Shown piece after piece: positions 9,401 to 18,569 of a stretch of DNA of 64,000 bases. A program made the position numbers and the translations under genes. Source of the DNA: PNNG01 sp046291695 (GTDB taxonomy: Bacteria; Bacteroidota; Bacteroidia; UBA7662); NCBI GenBank assembly GCA_046291695.1, contig JBKBSO010000006.1, positions 110,261 through 174,260 of the forward strand, written 5' to 3'. The notes beneath the pieces are model-generated. The model had not been told where the DNA came from and ran no database searches. It saw only the letters and a program-made list of their open reading frames with translations. Each line of letters begins with the position of its first letter. Positions within the stretch are counted from its first letter, which is position 1.

Positions 9401-10060
9401 TTAGCGCATATCTACCACTTCCACGCCCGGATACTTCGCTTTGTTAAACACAAAATCGGCATCGGTGAGTGGTTTGTTAGGAATGAAGTTTTTAATGCTG
9501 TAGGTGTATTTCGCGCCATTTTTATCAAAAACAACCGCCTGTACTATTTGTAGCTTTTGTTGGTCAATCAGGAGGCGTATCTTAAAAAAAGGTTTGTTTT
9601 TATCAGTGGGTGTGAGGTCGATGGTATGCACGGCTACTCCTTCGTGCTGGGAGTTGTTGAGGTAATACGACTCAAACCCTTTTTCATATATGGTAAAAAC
9701 AGTTGTAGGAGATAATTCATCCGGCTCGGGCTCATAGTCGCTAACGGTTACCTCATTCATGTCCTTGAGGTAGCCCCATAAGGTTTTGCCGTCTGTCATG
9801 AGTTTTTGATCTCCAAAATCGATGCTAAACTTTTCGCCTTTAATAAGCACTTTTCCTTTTTGAACCTCTTTGATTTTTGCCTGAGGGTTGTCGATAGTAA
9901 AACTAACATCAGCCGCCATGCTGCTATAGCTTCGGTATTGTTTGCTCATCTTGTTTAGGATGTCACGCGATTTTGCATCGTTCTGTGCATGAACGAGTGT
10001 TGATCCTGAGAGCAATATGCTGAGGCAAAAGAGGATTTTGTACATGGACTTACTTTTCAT
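9401..10060 (-). CDS. lolA: Outer-membrane lipoprotein carrier protein LolA
   Basis: The 219-residue periplasmic chaperone carries lipoproteins from the inner-membrane Lol ABC complex to the outer membrane. It has a signal peptide (SGSTLVHA, next residue Gln), then the family's opening helix (SRDILNKMSKQYRSYSSMAADVSFTI) and strand series (GKVLIKGEKFSIDFGDQKLMTDGKTLWGY). The length is normal. Its start lies within the last 11 bases of ftsK, an arrangement also seen for lolA behind ftsK in other bacteria, which supports this being the housekeeping LolA. Confidence 0.9.
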   Translation of the reverse strand: MKSKSMYKILFCLSILLSGSTLVHAQNDAKSRDILNKMSKQYRSYSSMAADVSFTIDNPQAKIKEVQKGKVLIKGEKFSIDFGDQKLMTDGKTLWGYLKDMNEVTVSDYEPEPDELSPTTVFTIYEKGFESYYLNNSQHEGVAVHTIDLTPTDKNKPFFKIRLLIDQQKLQIVQAVVFDKNGAKYTYSIKNFIPNKPLTDADFVFNKAKYPGVEVVDMR

Positions 10061-12545
10061 TCAATCTATTCAATAACTGTTCCAAAGCGTATTCATCGGG
10101 GATGAGGACTTCACGCGCTTTACTTCCTTCGAATGGTCCTACAATGCCTGCTGCTTCTAATTGGTCGATCAAACGGCCTGCACGGTTGTAGCCCAACTTC
10201 ATACGACGCTGAAGCAACGAAGTGCTGCCCTGTTGATTTTGTACAATTACTCGGGCGGCGTCTTCGAAGAGCGCATCACGGTCGTTCGGGTCGAAATCGG
10301 TTACTCCACCACCTTCTTCACCACTGCTGTACTCGGGGAGCATAAAGGCATCGGGATAGCCACGTTGTCCACCAATATACTCGCAAATGGCCTCTACTTC
10401 AGGGGTGTCTACAAATGCACATTGCAAGCGGATGAGGTTGGAACCAAGTGATAACAGCATGTCACCCCGACCGATTAACTGTTCGGCGCCCCCCGCATCG
10501 AGAATGGTACGACTGTCGATTTTGGAGCTCACCTTAAAGCCGATCCGCGCAGGGAAGTTGGCCTTAATGGTACCGGTAATGATGTTCACCGACGGTCGCT
10601 GGGTAGCCACAATGAGGTGGATTCCCACAGCCCGGGCAAGCTGGGCAAGTCGTGCAATAGGGGTTTCGATCTCTTTGCCGGCAGTCATGATGAGGTCGGC
10701 AAATTCGTCAATAACCACCACGATATAGGGCAAAAAGCGATGCCCGTTATTTGGATTTAGCTTACGTTTGCGGAATTTGGTGTTGTATTCAATGAGGTTC
10801 CGTACCTGCGCATCTTTCAGCAAGTCGTAACGGCGATCCATTTCAATACACAACGAATTCATGGTATCTACCACTTTCATGGTGTCGGTGATGATGGCGT
10901 CGTCGGTGCCCGGTAATTTGGCCAAAAAGTGCCGTTCTATATGCTTGAAGAGGGAAAGCTCCACTTTTTTAGGGTCGACCAACACAAATTTGAGTTCCGA
11001 TGGATGGCGTTTGTAGAGCAGCGATACCAAGATGGCGTTTAGCCCCACGGACTTTCCCTGACCAGTAGCACCGGCCATGAGTAGGTGGGGCATTTTAGCC
11101 AAATCAGTAATGAAGATCTCGTTGGCGATGGTTTTGCCGATGGCCACGGGCAGTTCCATATCGCTGTTTACAAATTTTTCGGAGGCCAAAAGGGAGCGCA
11201 TGCTCACAATTTCTTTGTGTTGGTTAGGTACCTCAATACCAATAGTCCCTTTGCCTGGCATAGGGGCGATGATACGAATACCGAGGGCAGCTAAAGAGAG
11301 CGCAATATCATCTTCAAGGTTCTTAATTTTGCTGATCCGTACCCCGGCTGCAGGCACAATTTCATATAAGGTTACCGTAGGGCCTACGGTAGCTCTGATT
11401 TTGTCGATTTCAATATTGTAGTGCCCGAGGGTTTCAATGATCTGGTTTTTGTTCTTTTCAAGTTCCTCAGCATTAATCTGTACTTTACTGTTGCCATGGT
11501 CGACAAGTAAGTCGATAGGTGGATACTTATAGGACGATAAATCGAGTTTAGGGTCATACAATTCTTGCTCATTGACTACTACGCCTGCTGCTGTTGCCAC
11601 GGCTTCTTCGGTGATTTCTTCAATTTCAAGAGCAGGTCCTTGGGGTGTATGTGCCTCAGCTTCTTCAAGAGATGGGGTGATTTCGAGTGGCTTAGTAAGG
11701 GGTAGCGTTTTTTGCGTTTCTTCTTCTTCTTCTTCGTTCAATGCTTCTTCCTCCCAAGGGGCTTCGTCTTCCGGATAAGCCTCTGCATCAGTACTGGTTT
11801 CGCTCAACTCGATGGTCTCGCTTATTTCCTCAGTTTGGGGTACTACGGTACGTTGCACATTGATTCGGGCTTCTGACTGACTGTCATAATCCAAAACCTC
11901 CTTTGGTGCGGGCATTAAATGGGCAGCTTTGAATTGCAAACGAAATTTGATGGCTACATATACGGTCCAAAAAACGGCTAAAAACAAGCCAGTGCCTATA
12001 TGGCCAACAAAACCAGTCAACCACCCGCTCAGGTAAAGGCCAAACTCGCCTCCAAAGTGAAACTGAAGACCGAGTAGCTCATTTAACAGATAGGCAAAGC
12101 TTATGGCCAAGCTGAGTGTAAAAAATACCACCCGATAAAGTTGTGGCAATAGGGCAAAGGTGAGATCAACAAAAATTAGTCGAATACTCACCAAAAGACC
12201 AAGATAGGCTAACAGGAAAGAGGCTAATCCAAAGCCACTATACATAAAGCCGTGTGCCAGCCAAGCACCCAAGCGACCTAGCCAATTATCGACTTCGATT
12301 TGGCTGTTGAATAAGAAGTTCCCAGCATTATCCAAGACTTCACTTTGATCGTGTTTCCAACTGAACAAATGCGAGATCATGGCAATGGCCAATATGGTAC
12401 TTATCAGCAATAAGCTAAATCCAGCCAGATTTCGCATGGCATTACCAGCAAGGATTTCTCCAAAGTTGGGCAGTTCAAAGCGCTTTCGGGTCGATTTTAC
12501 AGATTCTTTTTTCGGCTGATTCGCTTTTTTTGGCTCGTTTCGCAT
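10050..12545 (-). CDS. ftsK: DNA translocase FtsK
   Basis: The 831-residue chromosome-dimer translocase acts at the division septum. It has four or five N-terminal membrane helices (to about residue 195), a long acidic linker (runs of Glu near residues 250-275), and the motor domain: Walker A GATGQGKS near residue 490, Walker B region IVVVIDEFADL near 605, and the RIGFKVSSKIDSRTILD block. A C-terminal gamma winged-helix (about 765-831: LLQRRMKLGYNRAGRLIDQLE) would read polarity sequences in DNA. A -7 promoter box sits at 12564-12571. lolA overlaps its 3' end. Confidence 0.96.
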   Translation of the reverse strand: MRNEPKKANQPKKESVKSTRKRFELPNFGEILAGNAMRNLAGFSLLLISTILAIAMISHLFSWKHDQSEVLDNAGNFLFNSQIEVDNWLGRLGAWLAHGFMYSGFGLASFLLAYLGLLVSIRLIFVDLTFALLPQLYRVVFFTLSLAISFAYLLNELLGLQFHFGGEFGLYLSGWLTGFVGHIGTGLFLAVFWTVYVAIKFRLQFKAAHLMPAPKEVLDYDSQSEARINVQRTVVPQTEEISETIELSETSTDAEAYPEDEAPWEEEALNEEEEEETQKTLPLTKPLEITPSLEEAEAHTPQGPALEIEEITEEAVATAAGVVVNEQELYDPKLDLSSYKYPPIDLLVDHGNSKVQINAEELEKNKNQIIETLGHYNIEIDKIRATVGPTVTLYEIVPAAGVRISKIKNLEDDIALSLAALGIRIIAPMPGKGTIGIEVPNQHKEIVSMRSLLASEKFVNSDMELPVAIGKTIANEIFITDLAKMPHLLMAGATGQGKSVGLNAILVSLLYKRHPSELKFVLVDPKKVELSLFKHIERHFLAKLPGTDDAIITDTMKVVDTMNSLCIEMDRRYDLLKDAQVRNLIEYNTKFRKRKLNPNNGHRFLPYIVVVIDEFADLIMTAGKEIETPIARLAQLARAVGIHLIVATQRPSVNIITGTIKANFPARIGFKVSSKIDSRTILDAGGAEQLIGRGDMLLSLGSNLIRLQCAFVDTPEVEAICEYIGGQRGYPDAFMLPEYSSGEEGGGVTDFDPNDRDALFEDAARVIVQNQQGSTSLLQRRMKLGYNRAGRLIDQLEAAGIVGPFEGSKAREVLIPDEYALEQLLNRLNEK

Positions 12546-12563
12546 TTATTTGTTCAAGTTGCC

Positions 12564-12571
12564 CAAAATTA
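12564..12571 (-). promoter_or_regulatory. -7 promoter box for ftsK-lolA
   Basis: Reads TAATTTTG on the minus strand, a full match to the Bacteroidota TAnnTTTG element, 18 bases before the ftsK start codon. No clear -33 TTG at the usual distance. Confidence 0.6.
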
Positions 12572-12614
12572 AGTAATTATTTGATGTATTGTGGGTTCGG
12601 CAGCGATTGTTGAT

Positions 12615-13589
12615 CTACTCCTGGTAGATGACCCAAAGAACGGTTTGTCCAACGGCCTTGAGGGTATTACGGTCAATTACATCCATATTGTCGTCGTGGG
12701 TATGCCAGTATTTGCCAAAGCCTGTTTCTGTATTCGGATCATATTCGATGATATCAATCATTGGTATACCCGCAATGCGGTTTACGTAATAGTGGTCGTC
12801 GGTTATAGGGCCGCTTTGCTGAAACTTAAAATAATCGCTGAATCCAAGTTCATAGCCGGCATTCCACACCTTGCGAACCACCTGCGGGGCATAATACATC
12901 GAAAATCCTTCCATAAAAAAGCGCGCACCCTTTCCGCCTACCATATCGAGTAAAATGCCATACTCGGCTCGGTAGCCCGGTTCATGCGGATTGGCAGCCC
13001 AATATTGCGAGCCCATACAATAGGAATCGCTCACTTCTGAAATGCCATAATCTTCAAGGTCAAAAAAGATGATGTCGATGCCTGCTTTGGGCGCTTGTAG
13101 GGCCAGATTACGCGCAATTTCTAGCAACACACCCACGCCTGATGCCCCATCATTCGCCCCGTCAATGGCTTCATCAACGCGTAAGGGGTCGTTTTCGGCA
13201 CGTGGACGTGTATCCCAGTGTGCGGCAAGCAGAATTCTTTTGTCTTGGTCGGGATTAAAGCTGGCAATGATGTTACGAAGTTTAAAACTTTTTCCATCAT
13301 GCATGCGGATAGGCGCATTCTGCTCTTGCACGTGCGGCGTAAACCGCAGCAGCTCCTGCACCAAATAATCGCCACATACTTGGTGCCCTTTACTGCCCGG
13401 GCTACGCGGCCCAAAGGCTACTTGTGTGGCGACCCAGGCATAGGCACTGTCGGCATTAAATTCAGGAACAGCTACCCTTTCTTTTTTTGGAGCTGCAACT
13501 GTTGGTTTATCATCGGCTTTTTTTGCTTCCTGACAAGCCGAAAGCAACAAAATGAGTACCGAAAGCAGGGGTATGGTGATGTTTTTCAT
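12615..13589 (-). CDS. M28-fold glutaminyl-peptide cyclotransferase, lipoprotein
   Basis: Zinc enzyme predicted to convert N-terminal glutamine of exported proteins to pyroglutamate. The signal peptide ends in a lipobox (LLLSAC), so the 324-residue protein is probably membrane-anchored. Metal/active-site blocks: AAHWDTRP, DGANDGASGVG, FFDLEDYG, ILLDMVG and YWHTHDDNMDVID. The TRPRAEND and NTLKAVGQT segments match, from memory, the Bacteroidota glutaminyl cyclase group (Porphyromonas PgQC type) rather than generic M28 aminopeptidases. It lies one base after cysS in the same operon. Many signal peptides in this window leave Gln at +1, which fits the role. The alternative is an M28 aminopeptidase. 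Confidence 0.78.
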   Translation of the reverse strand: MKNITIPLLSVLILLLSACQEAKKADDKPTVAAPKKERVAVPEFNADSAYAWVATQVAFGPRSPGSKGHQVCGDYLVQELLRFTPHVQEQNAPIRMHDGKSFKLRNIIASFNPDQDKRILLAAHWDTRPRAENDPLRVDEAIDGANDGASGVGVLLEIARNLALQAPKAGIDIIFFDLEDYGISEVSDSYCMGSQYWAANPHEPGYRAEYGILLDMVGGKGARFFMEGFSMYYAPQVVRKVWNAGYELGFSDYFKFQQSGPITDDHYYVNRIAGIPMIDIIEYDPNTETGFGKYWHTHDDNMDVIDRNTLKAVGQTVLWVIYQE

Positions 13590-13590
13590 C

Positions 13591-15066
13591 TTATGTAAGG
13601 CTCCAACTGCTTCCTTCTTTACTGTCTTTTACCTGTATGCCCAGCGCCAACAGCTGATCGCGGATGCGATCGCTTGTTGCCCAGTCTTTGTTGGCTTTGG
13701 CCTCTGCACGCAAGCTCAACAACATTTGCATGAGTCCGTCGATTTTATCGGAACTGCCCATGGAAGCTTCTTGCAAGCCAAGAATGTCGAAAACCATCAG
13801 TTCTACGGTTGCCTGTAGATGTTGAAGGTCGCTGGCGCTGATGGTGGCTTTTCCCGATTGTATGAGATGCACCTGATGAATTGTTTCATACAGCTGCGCA
13901 ATAAGGATGGGGGTGTTCAGATCATCACACAAGGCTGCATGAAAGCTGTTAATGAGCGCCTGAACATCAAAACTGCTGCTCTTACCGGGTGTAAGTTGTT
14001 GTAAGATCTTAATGCCATCCATAAAGCGCTTTAACCCCTTTTCTACGGCTTGTAAGGCTTCGTTACTGAAGTCGAGTGTTGAGCGATAATGCGCTTGGAG
14101 TATGAAAAAACGTATGGTCATGGGGCTATAGGCCTGCACTAAGGCTGGGTGTTTCCCACTGAATAACTCGCTTAGGGTAATGAAATTTCCCAACGACTTG
14201 CCCATTTTTTGACCGTTGATGGTGATCATGTTGTTGTGCATCCAATATTTCACGGGATGATGCCCGCAGCTTCCCTGCGATTGGGCGATTTCGCTTTCAT
14301 GGTGTGGGAATAACAAATCCATCCCACCACCGTGAATATCGAAATAGTTGCCCAGGTATTTACTGCTCATGGCCGAACACTCAATGTGCCAACCAGGAAA
14401 GCCCTCACTCCAAGGCGACGACCAGCGCATTATGTGTTCGGGTTGTGCCCTTTTCCAAAGGGCAAAGTCGGCAGGGTTCCGTTTTTCGTCCTGTCCTTCT
14501 AGGCTCCTCCGTTCGTTTCCGGCTCCGGCTAAAAGGTCCTCAACTATCCGCCCGGATAAGCGGCCATAATCATGTGCTGCAGCGTATTTGCCCAAATCAA
14601 AATACACAGATCCATTAGATACATAAGCAAAGCCATTTTCAAGAAGCTGTTGTATCATGGCGATTTGCTCCGGAATGTGCCCGGATGCTCTTGGTTCTAT
14701 CCCCGGTTCGAGGGTATTAAGTTCACGCATGGAGGCGTGAAAACTGTTGGTGTACAACTGCACCACTTCCATGGGCTCCAATTGCTCCAAACGCGCCTTT
14801 TTGGCGATTTTGTCTTCCCCTTCGTCTGCATCATTTTCCAGATGTCCTACATCAGTAATGTTGCGAACATAGCGGACTTTGTAGCCAAGGTGCCGAAGGT
14901 ATCGGTACAATACATCAAAAGTAATGTATGGCCTGGCATGGCCTAAGTGCGCTTCGCCATACACCGTTGGCCCGCAAACATACAAGCCTACATGGGGGGC
15001 GTGTATTGGTTCAAATTTTTCTTTTTTACGGCTGAGCGTATTGTAAATATGAAGTTCGGGCTGCAT
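13591..15066 (-). CDS. cysS: Cysteinyl-tRNA synthetase
   Basis: Class I aminoacyl-tRNA synthetase, 491 residues from the ATG at 15066 (an upstream in-frame ATG at 15108 would add 14 atypical residues). It shows the zinc-site cysteine block YVCGPTVYGEAHLGHA, which contains the HIGH-type motif, the WHIECSAMS block with a further zinc Cys, HGGGMDLLFPHHE, and the KMSKS-type loop KMGKSLGN. The DALR/anticodon-binding C-terminus is normal. A perfect -7 box lies 4 bases before this ATG, so the mRNA is probably leaderless and the upstream ATG is excluded. Confidence 0.96.
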   Translation of the reverse strand: MQPELHIYNTLSRKKEKFEPIHAPHVGLYVCGPTVYGEAHLGHARPYITFDVLYRYLRHLGYKVRYVRNITDVGHLENDADEGEDKIAKKARLEQLEPMEVVQLYTNSFHASMRELNTLEPGIEPRASGHIPEQIAMIQQLLENGFAYVSNGSVYFDLGKYAAAHDYGRLSGRIVEDLLAGAGNERRSLEGQDEKRNPADFALWKRAQPEHIMRWSSPWSEGFPGWHIECSAMSSKYLGNYFDIHGGGMDLLFPHHESEIAQSQGSCGHHPVKYWMHNNMITINGQKMGKSLGNFITLSELFSGKHPALVQAYSPMTIRFFILQAHYRSTLDFSNEALQAVEKGLKRFMDGIKILQQLTPGKSSSFDVQALINSFHAALCDDLNTPILIAQLYETIHQVHLIQSGKATISASDLQHLQATVELMVFDILGLQEASMGSSDKIDGLMQMLLSLRAEAKANKDWATSDRIRDQLLALGIQVKDSKEGSSWSLT

Positions 15067-15070
15067 CTGG

Positions 15071-15078
15071 CAAAGATA
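15071..15078 (-). promoter_or_regulatory. -7 promoter box for cysS (predicted leaderless)
   Basis: TATCTTTG on the minus strand, with only 4 bases between its last G and the cysS ATG. Transcription should start at or within a base or two of the A of the start codon. Confidence 0.65.
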
Positions 15079-15185
15079 GGGATGTCCGTCTATTTTTGGC
15101 GACCTCATAGCAGCCTAAACGGCTACATGACAAATATTTTGAATACCCTATCTGCTGATACCCGCCTGGGATGCTTCGCGTGTTT

Positions 15186-15554
15186 TTAGCCAATGGTACG
15201 GAGTATTTTTTCCATTTTTCGACCTTTGGCTAGCTCGTCAACAAGTTTATCAAGGTATCGTACTTTTTGAGTGAGTGGGTTGTCTATTTCTTCAATACGG
15301 TAGCCGCAAATCATTCCTTTAATTAAGGAGGCATTGGGATGCAAACGTGCTTTCGCAAAAAAATCTTCAAAGCTCAAGGCTGCATCAAGGCTTTTTTGGA
15401 TTTCCTCTTCCTTGAATCCGGTGAGCCAGCAGATAACCTGATGAAGTTCAGCACGGGTACGACCCTTGCTTTCTATTTTCGAAACATAATGTGGATACAC
15501 CGACGAAAAGGTCATTTTGGCCATGCGTTCGTCGTGGTCGTGAGGTTTATTCAT
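15186..15554 (-). CDS. DUF2200 family protein
   Basis: The 122-residue cytoplasmic protein has the conserved opening of DUF2200 (MTFSSVYPHYVSKIESKGRT, then ELHQVICWLTGF), a family of small helical proteins of unknown function. It includes the FFAKARLHPNASLIKGMICGYR block and a basic C-terminal helix. It is a single gene between cysS and the M61 peptidase with its own -7 box at 15602-15609. Confidence 0.85.
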   Translation of the reverse strand: MNKPHDHDERMAKMTFSSVYPHYVSKIESKGRTRAELHQVICWLTGFKEEEIQKSLDAALSFEDFFAKARLHPNASLIKGMICGYRIEEIDNPLTQKVRYLDKLVDELAKGRKMEKILRTIG

Positions 15555-15601
15555 CAGCGAAACAGCATTTTACGATGGAGATTATTGGAGAATCATATCT
15601 G

Positions 15602-15609
15602 CAAAGTTA
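15602..15609 (-). promoter_or_regulatory. -7 promoter box for the DUF2200 gene
   Basis: TAACTTTG on the minus strand, 47 bases before the start codon, so a leader of roughly 45 bases is expected. Confidence 0.5.
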
Positions 15610-15675
15610 ATATATTTCAAGCACATTACCGGGTTTTATGCAATAGCTCCCCCGAACGGGCGTGACAAAAGCGGG

Positions 15676-15683
15676 TAATTTTG
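15676..15683 (+). promoter_or_regulatory. -7 promoter box for the M61 peptidase gene
   Basis: TAATTTTG, a full match, 12 bases before the ATG at 15696. The leader would be under 10 bases. Confidence 0.55.
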
Positions 15684-15695
15684 TATCTTAACCGC

Positions 15696-17387
15696 ATGTC
15701 GCATTATCATCTTTCTGCCGATCCTGACCGTCCACGCCATTTGCGTGTGCTGGCTATTTTTAATATCAACGATAAGGCTTTTACCGATATTTGGTTGCCC
15801 GATTGGCGGCCTGGACGTTACGAATTAGGAAATTTTGCACGCAATGTGGTAGGTGTTGAGGTACGCAATGAAGATGGGGAGGACTTACGCTATCAAAAAA
15901 TCAACCGGTCGTGCTGGCGGGTTCATCATGGTGGAAGTAAGCGGATTCATTTTCATTATAGCTATTTTGCAAATCAGACCGATGCGGGCGGCTGTTATGT
16001 CGACGAGCAACTTTTTTATGTGAACCCAGTACATTGTTGTGTATATACCGAAGCCAGTCGGGCATCGGCTTGCAGCGTGTTGCTTGAATTGGAAGCCGAT
16101 TTTGAAATAGCAACCGCTATGCGTTACGAAGATGGGCTCTATTATACCGATGATTTTGATGAATTGGTGGATATGCCTATTCTTGGTTCGCGCAATTTGC
16201 ACCACAACTCTTTTGACTTGGATGGGGTACGTTATCACCTGTGGTTTCATGGAGTACAGGAGGTGCCTTGGGAGCGGCTTTTACATGATTTTAAGGCTTA
16301 TACGACTGAACAGCTTCAGTGTATGGGGGCTTTGCCAGTACAAGAGTATCATTATTTGAATCTGATTTTTCCGTTTAGTTGGTACCATGGGGTTGAGCAT
16401 AGGAACAGCACAGTGATTGCATTGGGTCCGGCCGAGAATGTATTTGGGGGCTTATATAGTGAGTTACTAGGTGTTAGTTCTCATGAGCTTTTCCACACTT
16501 GGAATGTAAAATTTATCAAGCCAGAAGCCTTTGCTCCATACGATTATCAAACGGAAAACTACAGTGATTTGGGCTATGTTTACGAAGGTTTTACCACCTA
16601 TTATGGGGATTTGTTTTTGTTACGATCAGGTGTATTTGCCTGGCAAGAATATGCAGATGAAGTAGACGTGTATTTAAAACGGCATTTCGATAATTTCGGC
16701 CGTTTTAACCATAGTCTGCATGAATCGAGCATAGATACCTGGGTGGATGGTTACGGTGGGCAAGCTGCACCCCACCGTCGCGTGAGTATTTACGCCGAAG
16801 GTATGTTGCATGCCTTATGTCTTGATCTTGAAATCAGGAAACGAACGGCCAATGCTTACAGCCTCGACACGCTGATGCGCAGGCTGTATGCCGATGCGGT
16901 GCATGGTCTTCAATACAATGAAGTTCGACTCCTTGAATTGCTTTTTGAAATCACGGATACCAGCTTCGAAGCATTTTTTACGGCTCATTATATGCAGCCG
17001 ATGTCGATGGAAGCAGTGTTAAACGAGGCTTTGCATCATGTAGGCTGTGGATTGCTATGGACTGCGTCGGAGAATGAAAGAGAGGCCTATTTTGGCATCC
17101 GTATGAAAGCTGGAGGCGAACCTGCCCAAGTGGGGGTGGTTGCGCCTGGTAGTGCAGCAGCTATAGCCGGGTTGGTAGCCGATGATTTGGTGCTGGGTCA
17201 TGAAATCACAGAAACAGGTTTGCAAATCCGTTGGCGCGATCAGATGATGCATAGCCATGAAGCCATCTTACCGCGAGCTGCACAACCCTATTTCCGCACA
17301 GTCCGTTTGGTACGCCTGTCAGAAGTTTCGTCTGAGCAAGAAGCGTCCTTTGATTCCTGGGTTTCAAAAGGCGGCATGAGCCAGTAG
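15696..17387 (+). CDS. M61 family metallopeptidase (glycyl aminopeptidase-like)
   Basis: The 563-residue zinc peptidase starts at the ATG at 15696, chosen because an upstream candidate at 15681 overlaps the promoter box. An N-terminal beta domain (YHLSADPDRPRHLRVLA, WLPDWRPGRYELGNFARNV) is followed by the catalytic HExxH in SSHELFHTWNVK, near residue 270, with the downstream third-ligand Glu block DLGYVYEGFTTYYGDL. A degenerate PDZ-like region lies near the end (GVVAPGSAAAIAGLVADDLVLG). No signal peptide is seen, so it is likely cytoplasmic. M61 members cleave peptides with N-terminal Gly or Ala. Confidence 0.88.
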   Translation: MSHYHLSADPDRPRHLRVLAIFNINDKAFTDIWLPDWRPGRYELGNFARNVVGVEVRNEDGEDLRYQKINRSCWRVHHGGSKRIHFHYSYFANQTDAGGCYVDEQLFYVNPVHCCVYTEASRASACSVLLELEADFEIATAMRYEDGLYYTDDFDELVDMPILGSRNLHHNSFDLDGVRYHLWFHGVQEVPWERLLHDFKAYTTEQLQCMGALPVQEYHYLNLIFPFSWYHGVEHRNSTVIALGPAENVFGGLYSELLGVSSHELFHTWNVKFIKPEAFAPYDYQTENYSDLGYVYEGFTTYYGDLFLLRSGVFAWQEYADEVDVYLKRHFDNFGRFNHSLHESSIDTWVDGYGGQAAPHRRVSIYAEGMLHALCLDLEIRKRTANAYSLDTLMRRLYADAVHGLQYNEVRLLELLFEITDTSFEAFFTAHYMQPMSMEAVLNEALHHVGCGLLWTASENEREAYFGIRMKAGGEPAQVGVVAPGSAAAIAGLVADDLVLGHEITETGLQIRWRDQMMHSHEAILPRAAQPYFRTVRLVRLSEVSSEQEASFDSWVSKGGMSQ

Positions 17388-17446
17388 AGCCATGGGAAAT
17401 GAAATGTTCATGTTCTTCCCCGCTCATAGGCTGGGCAGAGCAAATG

Positions 17447-18250
17447 TTATTCGGCCTGTGCTGGATTCGCCTCTGCTCCGGCGAGTATGCCGCCATCAAT
17501 CACCAATTCTGAACCCGTGATGTAGCGACTTTCATCTGCTGCCAAAAACAGGGCTGCATAAGCTACATCCTGTGGCTGACCCATATAACCAAGGGGAATA
17601 CCTTGGCAAATTTGCTGAAGGATAGCTGATCGCTGGGGTTCGTCACCTAACATGGCATCCCACATGGGGGTGAGAATGGCTGCAGGATGAATGCTGTTAC
17701 AACGGATATTGTAGCCTTTTTCGGCGCAATATAAAGCAACACTCTTGCTGTGGTTACGAACAGCAGCTTTGCTACTGGCGTAGGCTGCTGCGCCCGGTAT
17801 ACCTACCTGGCCCGAACGTGAACTGATATTGATGATGGAGCCGCCCTTTTGCTTCATAAGGCCGATACCATATTTACATCCTAACATTACCCCATTCAGG
17901 TTCACTGAATGTACTTCATTCCAGCTTCTTATATCCGCATGCTCCGGGTCGTGCGGGCCAGTCGTTTCTAAAAAGCCGGTAATGCCAGCATTGTTCACCA
18001 AGATATCGAGCTGTCCGAATTTTTCTTGAATGAACAAGCTCAGCTGCTGCCAATTGGCTTCATCGCGAACATCGAGTGGGTGATAGGTAGCGTTTTTGCC
18101 TAATTCACTTGCCAGGGTTTTTCCGGTTTCATGAAGTATGTCGGTAAGAATTACTTGCGCGCCTTGATTAATGAAAACTTGGGCAATTGCCGCGCCAATA
18201 CCTCTTGAAGCACCAGTGATCAGCGCTGTTTTTGGGGTTAAATCAAACAT
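17447..18250 (-). CDS. Short-chain dehydrogenase/reductase (SDR)
   Basis: The 267-residue NAD(P)-dependent oxidoreductase starts at the ATG at 18250 (MFDLTPKTALITGAS); an in-frame ATG 60 bases upstream would prefix residues not seen in SDRs. It has the cofactor loop TGASRGIG, LVNNAGI, the catalytic Ser region (NISSRSGQVG) and YxxxK as YASSKAA. The acidic residue after the second strand (LTDILHE) suggests NAD preference. Classical 'glucose 1-dehydrogenase-like' family; the substrate is not predictable. Confidence 0.9.
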   Translation of the reverse strand: MFDLTPKTALITGASRGIGAAIAQVFINQGAQVILTDILHETGKTLASELGKNATYHPLDVRDEANWQQLSLFIQEKFGQLDILVNNAGITGFLETTGPHDPEHADIRSWNEVHSVNLNGVMLGCKYGIGLMKQKGGSIINISSRSGQVGIPGAAAYASSKAAVRNHSKSVALYCAEKGYNIRCNSIHPAAILTPMWDAMLGDEPQRSAILQQICQGIPLGYMGQPQDVAYAALFLAADESRYITGSELVIDGGILAGAEANPAQAE

Positions 18251-18428
18251 AATAAATGAGATTAAAACTGGTTTCAAATAGCAGCCTCCTGCCAGTGAAA
18301 TTTCCAACACTGACCATTTGAAAGAAAAAATGAAAATGTACCGATGGCCGTTGCCGGCAGACAGGAGTTTTGCTTTGAAAAGGCCGCTAGAAAATGCGGA
18401 GCAACGGGGTGCTTATAAAATCATGCTG

Positions 18429-18436
18429 CAAATATA
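18429..18436 (-). promoter_or_regulatory. -7 promoter box for the SDR gene
   Basis: TATATTTG on the minus strand. A TTTG (-33) lies at 18460-18463 with a 23-base spacer. The implied 5' leader is about 170 bases, unusually long for this window. Confidence 0.5.
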
Positions 18437-18543
18437 GGAGGATGAAGCATGGACTGAAGCAAACTTATGACGACAAAATGCAATATCTTTTGATTGTTTG
18501 CATATTGTTTGTACATTATATGGCTAGCATGACGTTTTGTTTT

Positions 18544-18551
18544 TAACTTTG
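18544..18551 (+). promoter_or_regulatory. -7 promoter box before the gene at 18570
   Basis: TAACTTTG, a full TAnnTTTG match, 18 bases before the ATG at 18570. It supports that small gene being real. Confidence 0.5.
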
Positions 18552-18569
18552 CGCCGCTTTTCAGCTTGT

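Larger units (their letters stand above)
18251..18569. other. Intergenic region with a long leader for the SDR gene
   Basis: About 320 bases between two divergent genes. It holds the minus-strand promoter of the SDR gene (-7 box at 18429-18436) and therefore a leader of about 170 bases, plus AT-rich TTTG-containing sequence before the plus-strand gene. A TAACTTTG box at 18544-18551 could serve the gene at 18570. No conserved RNA element that I can name. Confidence 0.5.
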
